5,928 nt of DNA from Nitrospiraceae bacterium. Lineage in GTDB: Bacteria; Nitrospirota; Thermodesulfovibrionia; Thermodesulfovibrionales; UBA9159. The translations under genes and the position numbers were made by a program. Shown one piece after another: positions 1-4,253 of this stretch. The stretch lies in NCBI GenBank assembly GCA_003453735.1, contig DMNE01000508.1, positions 1 through 5,928 of the forward strand. The letters run 5' to 3'. Within the stretch, counting starts at the first letter, position 1. Each line of letters opens with the position of its first letter. The notes under the pieces are model-generated. The model had not been told where the DNA came from. It saw nothing but the letters and a program-made list of their open reading frames with translations, and ran no database searches.

Positions 1-33
1 CAGGAAATGCCTGCCTTTTCTGAGCACGAACAA

Positions 34-321
34 TCAGTACCCGCCGCTTGTCTTCTTTTTCATTGGAGTGATTTTTGTAACTACTTTCTTACCGTTTTTT
101 TCCTTGTATTCCACAGTTACATAATCACCCGCCTTCACATTTTTAAGCAGGGATCCCGTCTCACAATCGAAGCCCGCCTCCATCTTTTCACTCTTCACTG
201 TGAGTGTGCCTTTCTCGACGTTCACGGCAGTAACTTGACCCGACATTTCCTTGGCGACGGCCACCCCGACAAACGTGAACAGGACAGAGACGATAGAAAG
301 AAGCGCAACCGTACCCCTCAT
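34..321 (-). CDS. Small exported beta-rich protein of unknown function
   Basis: The product is 95 residues. Residues 1-23 form a classical signal peptide: MRG, a hydrophobic core rich in L, V and F, then AVA before KE, which fits signal peptidase I cleavage after A23. The mature part is about 72 residues. It alternates hydrophobic and charged residues (SGQVTAVNVEKGTLTVKSEK, then AGDYVTVEYKEKNGKKVVTK), which suggests a small beta-barrel or OB-like fold, and it ends in a basic KKK tail. The only cysteine in the mature part is in FDCETG, so there is no lipobox and no heme motif. The pattern resembles small periplasmic proteins annotated as hypothetical or DUF5666-like; I do not recognise a specific family. 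An in-frame TTG lies at 342, but ATG at 321 is preferred because GGAGGT sits 6 nt before it and the signal peptide then starts normally. Its own promoter makes it probably monocistronic. Existence and export are likely; function is unknown. Confidence 0.75.
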   Translation of the reverse strand: MRGTVALLSIVSVLFTFVGVAVAKEMSGQVTAVNVEKGTLTVKSEKMEAGFDCETGSLLKNVKAGDYVTVEYKEKNGKKVVTKITPMKKKTSGGY

Positions 322-324
322 ATG

Positions 325-333
325 CTCACCTCC
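325..333 (-). promoter_or_regulatory. Ribosome-binding site that sets the start of the exported protein
   Basis: The minus strand reads GGAGGTGAG here, close to the full anti-Shine-Dalgarno complement, with 6 nt between GGAGGT and the ATG at 319-321. The site lies inside the longer reading frame that begins at TTG 342, which argues against that upstream start. Confidence 0.8.
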
Positions 334-376
334 ATTCATCAAGATCTGCGATGCACAATCCTAAGGATATGTAAGA

Positions 377-405
377 ACCCTATCCGATAAAATAACTTTT
401 GTCAA
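377..405 (-). promoter_or_regulatory. Sigma70-like promoter of the exported-protein gene
   Basis: On the minus strand a perfect -35 box TTGACA (405-400) is followed by a 17-nt spacer and a weak -10 box TAGGGT (382-377), which matches TATAAT at positions 1, 2 and 6. Transcription would begin near 370 and leave a leader of about 50 nt before the ATG at 321. The perfect -35 and ideal spacing favour it; the poor -10 lowers confidence and would fit an activated or weak promoter. Confidence 0.5.
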
Positions 406-490
406 GGAGCTGGCATGGCAAGCCGCCGGCGATGACAAAATGCAGGCTTATTCCGCCCGTGCCTCCTCATGCTGAAGTGAACACCCCCTT

Positions 491-544
491 GTCAAAGTGG
501 AAGTTGATGCTTCTCCATCGCACTGGCCGCCATTGCCCTTTGAC
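491..544. repeat. Inverted repeat GTCAAAG/CTTTGAC enclosing a smaller hairpin
   Basis: GTCAAAG at 491-497 and CTTTGAC at 538-544 are exact reverse complements. Between them lies a second imperfect hairpin, about 498-518, with GAAG pairing to CTTC. Together they could fold as a nested structure in the 3' region of the SDR transcript. No T-run follows, so it is not a standard terminator. A 7-bp dyad at this distance can arise by chance. Confidence 0.25.
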
Positions 545-596
545 CTAACCGGCAAAAATTTCTACCGGCATTTCTCTGCCAAGAAAGTGGGCTCCA

Positions 597-611
597 CATG
601 CACTCTGCATG
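597..611. repeat. Perfect 6-bp inverted repeat CATGCA-CTC-TGCATG
   Basis: The two arms are exact reverse complements with a 3-nt loop. It lies about 125 bp past the stop codon of the downstream SDR. It is too short and lacks the T-run needed for a terminator; it may be a protein-binding dyad or chance. Confidence 0.25.
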
Positions 612-735
612 AGACTGCAGTGGTGTAACAATGTTTCTGGGAGGAATTCCTCAATCGCGTGGCAAACAAGGCTGATATCATGAATTGTGAGAATTAAATA
701 TGTCAGACGCCGATCCTGGTTTTTTGGCAATGCAG

Positions 736-1467
736 TCAGCTCAGGTATCTGCCCCCGTTGATATTAAACGTCTGCCCCGTAATGTAGCCGTTGCGAACAA
801 GCATGACAGCTACTTCGGAGATCTCCTCTACAGTGCCAAAACGGCCGACTGGCACAAGATCGGGGCTCAGTTGCGAAAGGCCAGCAGCCATTTCCGTGCT
901 GACTGGGCCGGGGGCGATAGCATTGACTGTAATGCCTTCCTTTGCAAGGTACGCAGCGTAATAATGTGTCAATCCCAGAATACCAGCTTTCGATGCAGCG
1001 TAATGAGGACCGACAACTCCGCCGATCTGTGCTGCGGCCGAAGAAAGGCTTATTATACGTCCCCACTTAAGAGCACGCATGCCAGGAAGCACCGCCTGAA
1101 TCGTGAGAAATGCCGATGTGAGATTCACGGCAATTGTATCGTTCCAGTCTTTTTCAGTTATAGTATCGATCGAATGCATCACGCCGATTCCGGCATTGTT
1201 CACAAGAATGGATGGCGAGCCGAGTTCTTTTTCCACTATGCCGACCATGCGGTTGACGTCGGCCGAAACCGACACATCTGCTTTGACGGCCACAGCAAGA
1301 CGGCCTAACCTCCTAACCTGCGAAACTACCTCCGTCGCTTCATTATCACGACTCCGGTAGTTGACCGCAATATTTGCACCTGTACCCGCAAGCGCAAGGG
1401 CGATAGCCCGTCCAATGCCACGGCTCGCTCCTGTTACAAGAGCTACTTTACCTATCAAATCCTCCAT
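736..1467 (-). CDS. Short-chain dehydrogenase/reductase, FabG-like (classical SDR)
   Basis: The product is 243 residues, the usual length for classical SDRs such as 3-oxoacyl-ACP reductase. The Rossmann dinucleotide motif TGASRGIG is at residues 12-19 and NNAG at 90-93. The catalytic tetrad is complete: N115 (VNLTSAF), S143 (SLSS), Y156 and K160 (YAASK), with the normal Ser-Tyr spacing of 13. NYRSR at 36-40, after the second beta strand, carries Arg residues that usually favour NADPH. PGPVST at 186-191 and the C-terminal GQTFNINGG at 231-239 are typical of the FabG-like branch. It should be a soluble cytoplasmic NAD(P)H-dependent ketone/alcohol oxidoreductase, probably a tetramer. The substrate cannot be told: FabG-like paralogues outside a fatty-acid cluster reduce many ketones, and no acpP, fabD or fabF is nearby. 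GGAG lies 7 nt before the ATG. It is probably the last gene of the cyclase-SDR operon, 63 bp after the preceding SDR. Confidence 0.94.
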   Translation of the reverse strand: MEDLIGKVALVTGASRGIGRAIALALAGTGANIAVNYRSRDNEATEVVSQVRRLGRLAVAVKADVSVSADVNRMVGIVEKELGSPSILVNNAGIGVMHSIDTITEKDWNDTIAVNLTSAFLTIQAVLPGMRALKWGRIISLSSAAAQIGGVVGPHYAASKAGILGLTHYYAAYLAKEGITVNAIAPGPVSTEMAAGLSQLSPDLVPVGRFGTVEEISEVAVMLVRNGYITGQTFNINGGRYLS

Positions 1468-1530
1468 ATAACAACTCCTCTCCGGTAATGAGCTTTCGTC
1501 AGAGCAAAGATTCTCATCAAATATATACGT

Positions 1531-2322
1531 CTAAAAGACACTTTTCACCACTCCTCCATCGACCCGCAAAGGGGCACCCGTAGTCGCAGACGAGAGCGGG
1601 CTGGCGATATAGGTTACCAGGGAAGCAACTTCTTCGGGCAAGGCAAACCGCTTGATGAGCGACGTGGGCCGGATCTTCTCGAAAAATTCCTTTTCAAACA
1701 CATCGAAAGACTTACCTTCTTTTTTCGAAAGTGTTTCGATAAAATCACCCACCCCACGGGACTTAGTGGGCCCCGGAAGAACACTATTGACTGTGATACC
1801 CGTACCAGCGACTGCCTCGGCCAATCCGCGAGCCACCCCAAGCAATGCCGTTTTAGTTACGCCATAATGAATCATTTCGGCGGGGATTTGAATACCGCTT
1901 TCACTGGAAATGAAGATGATACGGCCCCAGTTGCGTTGCTTCATTGCCGGCAGGAAAAGTCGCGAGAGGCGAACTCCGCTTAAAACATTGACCTCAAACA
2001 AACGTCGCCAGTCATCATCTGAGATATCCTCGAAGGGACTTGGCTCGTAGCTGCCCAGATTATTAACTAGGATTTCCACCTCAGGATACGCTCGCGCAAC
2101 TTCATTAGCTGCTTGGGCGGTACTTAGATCGCCAGCGAACCCATACAGTGTAGTATTGGACGTTTCTCGCAACTTCGCCAGCGCTGTCTCTACCGAAGCT
2201 TTTGAACGACCGTTGACGATAACGTGAGCCCCTTCACGGGCCAATGACTCTGCTATAGCATAACCAATCCCGGCGGTGCTGCCAGAGACGAGAGCAAGTT
2301 TATTGTTAAGCTTTAGATCCAC
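1531..2322 (-). CDS. Short-chain dehydrogenase/reductase, second type (GTG start)
   Basis: The product is 263 residues when started at GTG 2322. The cofactor motif is SGSTAGIG at residues 13-20, with Ser in place of the usual Thr. NNLG at 87-90 replaces NNAG. The tetrad is present: N112 (EVNVLS), S140 (ISSESG), Y153 and K157 (YGVTK), with 13 residues between Ser and Tyr. VNGR (Arg at 39) after the second beta strand suggests NADPH. A longer, charged, Phe-rich segment at about 190-222 follows PGPT (183-186) and probably caps the substrate pocket; it accounts for most of the extra length over the neighbouring SDR. The two SDRs differ clearly and are not a recent duplication. It should be a soluble cytoplasmic NAD(P)H-dependent oxidoreductase of unknown substrate; such proteins are often loosely annotated as 3-oxoacyl-ACP reductase. 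It sits 81 bp after the cyclase and 63 bp before the other SDR, all co-directional, so co-transcription is likely. Confidence 0.93.
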   Translation of the reverse strand: MDLKLNNKLALVSGSTAGIGYAIAESLAREGAHVIVNGRSKASVETALAKLRETSNTTLYGFAGDLSTAQAANEVARAYPEVEILVNNLGSYEPSPFEDISDDDWRRLFEVNVLSGVRLSRLFLPAMKQRNWGRIIFISSESGIQIPAEMIHYGVTKTALLGVARGLAEAVAGTGITVNSVLPGPTKSRGVGDFIETLSKKEGKSFDVFEKEFFEKIRPTSLIKRFALPEEVASLVTYIASPLSSATTGAPLRVDGGVVKSVF

Positions 2323-2328
2323 GATCTT

Positions 2329-2335
2329 CTCCTTT
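2329..2335 (-). promoter_or_regulatory. Ribosome-binding site that sets a GTG start for the upstream SDR
   Basis: The minus strand reads AAAGGAG, 6 nt before GTG at 2320-2322. The open frame continues upstream to a TTG at 2385, but that would add 21 residues unlike an SDR N-terminus and has no Shine-Dalgarno site. Starting at the GTG puts the glycine-rich motif at residues 13-20, the normal place. Confidence 0.8.
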
Positions 2336-2403
2336 GTATTGCCTGCATCGGCTGTTAAAACATAACCACTTCCGTTATCATGCAATTGTCTACCAGAATA
2401 CTG

Positions 2404-3750
2404 TTAAGACTCCCGCTTAAGCCTTTTCTGCTCGTACATTAACTTGTCCGCCCGAAGCAGCAGCTCATCAATAGAGCATGGGTTCTCCGGATCGTAATGT
2501 GTTACGCCAAAGCTTAGCGACAGCCCGTAGCTACGAGTGCTTTCTGCGTTGTGAATCGCAAGGACTTTCTGTAATCGATCAGTAACGATCTTGATATTGT
2601 CTCCAGTAGTGCCTATAGGAATAACCACAAACTCATCCCCACCAATGCGCCCAATGATGTCGGACTCTCGGAAGGTTGCCCTAAGGATATTGGCGATATC
2701 GACTAGCGCACGGTCGCCTTCTTGATGTCCCAAGGTATCATTGATTGCCTTCAGGTTATCCAGATCTGCATACAACATGAATATACCCTTCTTCAGCCGC
2801 TTGGACAACTTAAACTGCTGCTCAATCAAGGCAAAACATCCGCGGCGGTTGTAAAGGCCTGTAAGATCATCGGTAAATGAAAAGACACGTAATTTTTCTT
2901 CCATCTGCTTCAAGTCAGTTATATCCTTTGAAATGGCAGTTACAGCCATTGTTTTTCCATCCGATTTTTTAACTGGACTTAGCGTTCGGAGGAAATATCT
3001 GCCATCCCTGTGGCTTCTATGCTCATATTGCACCGACTCACCTGTTTTGCACACTTTACCAACCATATCAATAAACTCTTTTGCTGCTTTCGGGGAATGA
3101 AAGTCGACATATGCCCGGCCCAGAAATCCGCCCTCTGGTAAGCCCAGCCGTGACAGATGCTTTTTGTTCATAAATAGATACCAGCCATTGACATCCACCA
3201 AATATATGGAATCATCCGTGGATTCAACCAAAGAGCGGTACTTTTCCTCGCTCTCTCTCAGTGCCTCCTCAGCCCTCTTACGCTCGGTGATGTCTCTTTC
3301 GAAGGCAAGGATGTATTTATGATTTCCGAGTTCCAGTAATCCGGCACTTATCTCAACGGGGAAAATGGTACCATCCTTCCTACGATGAAAGGTTTCTGCT
3401 TTGATCCACTTCCCGTTCAGTATTCTCCGAATCCGGTCCGGAGCCTCTTTAGCAGCATCAGGGTCAATATCTTTAATGTTTCGGGATAGTAGCTCCTCAA
3501 CGGTATATCCGTGCATGTCTGCTGCTGCCTGATTGGCGGCCACGATTAGGCCTTCTTTTTCTCCCTCAGTCTCAAAGACGAAGATGGCATCCCCTGCACT
3601 TTCAAACAACATCCTATAGTGTTTCTCACTCTCTCGCAACGTCTCTTTGGCATGTCCCTGGTCTCTTGCTAATGCCTTGAATGCTGCGAGCTCCTGATGC
3701 AACATTTCCAATTCATTCATCAGTTGCTCTCGTGTTTTCTCTTCATTCAT
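2404..3750 (-). CDS. PAS-PAS-GGDEF diguanylate cyclase
   Basis: The product is 448 residues, cytoplasmic, with no membrane segment or signal peptide. Residues 1-40 are a Glu/Leu-rich probable coiled coil. Two PAS/PAC sensor domains follow, about 42-158 (ending ERDITERKRAEEALRESEEK) and about 168-283 (ending SKDITDLKQMEEKL). Each is joined to the next domain by the helical linker typical of signalling proteins. The GGDEF domain covers about 288-445, with DDLTGLYNRR at 294-303, the metal- and substrate-binding stretch ADLDNLKAINDTLGH at 328-342, and an intact catalytic GGDEF at 370-374. RESD at 361-364 is exactly five residues before GGDEF, so the RxxD inhibitory site is kept. It should join two GTP into c-di-GMP as a dimer, controlled by whatever the PAS domains sense, with product inhibition. 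The PAS ligand cannot be read. GGAGG lies 5 nt before the ATG. It is probably the first gene of an operon with the two SDRs. There is no EAL or HD-GYP domain. Confidence 0.95.
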   Translation of the reverse strand: MNEEKTREQLMNELEMLHQELAAFKALARDQGHAKETLRESEKHYRMLFESAGDAIFVFETEGEKEGLIVAANQAAADMHGYTVEELLSRNIKDIDPDAAKEAPDRIRRILNGKWIKAETFHRRKDGTIFPVEISAGLLELGNHKYILAFERDITERKRAEEALRESEEKYRSLVESTDDSIYLVDVNGWYLFMNKKHLSRLGLPEGGFLGRAYVDFHSPKAAKEFIDMVGKVCKTGESVQYEHRSHRDGRYFLRTLSPVKKSDGKTMAVTAISKDITDLKQMEEKLRVFSFTDDLTGLYNRRGCFALIEQQFKLSKRLKKGIFMLYADLDNLKAINDTLGHQEGDRALVDIANILRATFRESDIIGRIGGDEFVVIPIGTTGDNIKIVTDRLQKVLAIHNAESTRSYGLSLSFGVTHYDPENPCSIDELLLRADKLMYEQKRLKRES

Positions 3751-3907
3751 GACATCCTCCGACCATCAAACTGCTGTCGCAGTTATGCTGGCAGGTTCCT
3801 TTTGGGGACGGCACTGGATCAAGGACATCACGGTGCTGGGTGAGGGTGTAGCCATAATAGCGGGTGTTGTTTTTCATTTTCTGTCTTGCTGTCTTGGTAA
3901 CCGTCAT
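3743..3907 (-). CDS. Doubtful 54-codon ORF overlapping the cyclase start
   Basis: An ATG at 3907 opens a 54-codon frame that ends with TGA at 3745-3743, inside the first codons of the cyclase (8-bp overlap). The start MTVTKTARQKMKNN is basic, and the C-terminal part has three Cys and two His (GTCQHNC and GGCHE). I recognise no family. The ATG has no Shine-Dalgarno site of its own, but its ATGA overlaps the stop of a frame coming from upstream. Translation through it could help load ribosomes on the cyclase, whose Shine-Dalgarno site lies within this ORF. It may equally be a chance frame in the cyclase leader. Confidence 0.2.
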   Translation of the reverse strand: MTVTKTARQKMKNNTRYYGYTLTQHRDVLDPVPSPKGTCQHNCDSSLMVGGCHE

Positions 3908-3918
3908 ATGCTAACGCT

Positions 3919-3947
3919 ATTATAGTTCGTTAAGGGCAAAAGAACAA
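3919..3947 (-). promoter_or_regulatory. Candidate sigma70 promoter of the cyclase-SDR operon
   Basis: On the minus strand a perfect -10 box TATAAT (3924-3919) follows a 17-nt spacer and TTGTTC (3947-3942), which keeps the TTG of the -35 consensus. Transcription would start near 3912, giving a leader of about 160 nt before the cyclase ATG. A second -10-like TATAGT with a poorer -35 lies just upstream at 3982-3987. The surrounding AT-rich sequence supports a promoter region. Confidence 0.45.
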
Positions 3948-4081
3948 CCTTAACCTGCGGTACTATTGTGGCTATAACTGAACTATATTTTTGTGAATGG
4001 TTCCTCAGAAATGCCGACGTAAGGCGATTACAAAACAACAAATCTACAGAGAATTGCAGGCCCTGAGAAAACCGTGGGCGC

Positions 4082-4144
4082 CTACCCCCCCCTTGCATCT
4101 TGCCCAAGATAGAGAATGCGGCGCATCTGCTTGTTCATTTTCAT
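4082..4144 (-). CDS. 20-codon ORF with strong ribosome-binding site ending at a G8 run
   Basis: The minus strand has GGAGGAG (4157-4151), a 6-nt spacer, then ATG at 4144. The peptide begins MKMNKQMRRILYLGQDARGG and stops at TAG directly after eight consecutive G (4092-4085). The initiation site is among the best in the window, yet the product is tiny, basic and unrecognised. With one G fewer the frame would run to 3904 (79 residues) and end in an ATGA overlap with the 54-codon ORF at 3907. With one G more it would end after 33 residues. It could be a leader peptide, a frameshifted gene, a phase-variable start or a sequencing error in the homopolymer. Neither extended product resembles a family I know. 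Confidence 0.3.
   Translation of the reverse strand: MKMNKQMRRILYLGQDARGG
4085..4092. repeat. C8/G8 homopolymer tract
   Basis: Eight consecutive C on the plus strand (G8 on the minus strand) lie at the end of the short ORF. Tracts of this length are prone to slippage in replication and to miscounting in sequencing. Confidence 0.9.
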
Positions 4145-4150
4145 GTCTAT

Positions 4151-4157
4151 CTCCTCC
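4151..4157 (-). promoter_or_regulatory. Strong Shine-Dalgarno site without a full-length gene
   Basis: The minus strand reads GGAGGAG, 6 nt before ATG at 4144, with nothing but a 20-codon frame behind it. This is the main evidence that translation starts, or once started, here. Confidence 0.55.
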
Positions 4158-4171
4158 GTTAGCGGAAATCA

Positions 4172-4200
4172 GCTTAAAATCAAAGTGGCACGCATGTCAA
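4172..4200 (-). promoter_or_regulatory. Possible promoter ahead of the short leader ORF
   Basis: A perfect -35 box TTGACA (4200-4195) on the minus strand is followed 15 to 17 nt later only by weak -10 candidates (TTTTAA, TTTAAG or TTAAGC). It sits inside an inverted repeat, as a repressed promoter might. The poor -10 keeps confidence low. Confidence 0.3.
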
Positions 4201-4218
4201 CGCCACGAAGTTCTCGTG
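4185..4218. repeat. Two overlapping inverted repeats around the TTGACA box
   Basis: GTGGC (4185-4189) pairs with GCCAC (4202-4206), and CACGA (4204-4208) pairs with TCGTG (4214-4218). The repeats share bases 4204-4206, so only one hairpin can form at a time in RNA. The first encloses the TTGACA at 4195-4200. They could form an operator or a small RNA switch after the ribonuclease gene; the stems are only 5 bp. Confidence 0.35.
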
Positions 4219-4253
4219 AAACTTTGCTTCAGGCACTACGCCTTCAGTTTTGA

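Larger units (their letters stand above)
406..735. other. Gene-free interval between the exported-protein promoter and the downstream SDR
   Basis: I find no convincing gene in these 330 bases. A 61-codon minus-strand frame at 545-730 starts with TTG, has no Shine-Dalgarno site, and gives a His- and Cys-rich product I cannot relate to a family. The interval holds several short dyads: GTCAAAG/CTTTGAC at 491-497 and 538-544, CATGCA-CTC-TGCATG at 597-611, and the 12-bp palindrome GAGGAATTCCTC at 641-652. On the minus strand a weak stem GGCA/TGCC (567-580) is followed a few bases later by TTTTT and could help end the SDR transcript, but it is not a strong intrinsic terminator. Confidence 0.5.
3751..4253. 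other. Leader or degenerate interval between the ribonuclease and the cyclase
   Basis: These 503 bases hold no convincing gene. From the ribonuclease end towards the cyclase they contain overlapping dyads at 4185-4218, a TTGACA box at 4195-4200, a strong Shine-Dalgarno site with a 20-codon ORF at 4082-4144, an AT-rich part with TATAAT at 3919-3924, and the 54-codon ORF at 3743-3907. A plus-strand frame at 3997-4302 runs into the 3' end of the ribonuclease gene and has no ribosome-binding site. No transposase remnant, tRNA or intrinsic terminator was recognised. Confidence 0.5.

Noticed and set aside
1..33. Terminator after the exported-protein gene
   Set aside because: The minus strand shows only an imperfect dyad (CAGAAAAGG / CATTTCCTG) with mismatches and no T-run before the window edge.
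7..390. Plus-strand 127-codon frame
   Set aside because: It lies antisense to the exported-protein gene, has no Shine-Dalgarno site, and its product has no recognisable domain. The minus-strand frame has a signal peptide and a proper ribosome-binding site.
548..570. Direct repeat ACCGGCA, two copies 16 bp apart
   Set aside because: Only two 7-bp copies with unrelated flanks; not enough for an iteron or binding-site array.
567..580. Intrinsic terminator for the SDR operon (GGCA-N6-TGCC followed by TTTTT)
   Set aside because: The stem has only four Watson-Crick pairs and the T-run starts about seven bases after it, so it does not meet the usual form.
641..652. 12-bp palindrome GAGGAATTCCTC
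   Set aside because: A perfect palindrome, but it has no neighbouring promoter element or second copy; chance is likely.
545..730. Minus-strand 61-codon frame just past the downstream SDR
   Set aside because: It starts at TTG with no ribosome-binding site, and the product resembles no family I know.
700..1308. Plus-strand 202-codon frame
   Set aside because: It is antisense to the SDR at 736-1467, whose motifs and catalytic tetrad are complete. The plus-strand product has no domain and an unusual His/Cys/Arg composition.
736..2322. The two SDRs as a recent tandem duplication
   Set aside because: Their cofactor motifs (TGASRGIG and SGSTAGIG), NNAG versus NNLG, lengths and C-termini differ throughout, so they are separate lineages.
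3904..4107. Minus-strand 67-codon frame as an independent gene
   Set aside because: It starts at TTG without a ribosome-binding site and has no recognisable motif. It is of interest only as the possible continuation of the short ORF at 4144 after slippage in G8.
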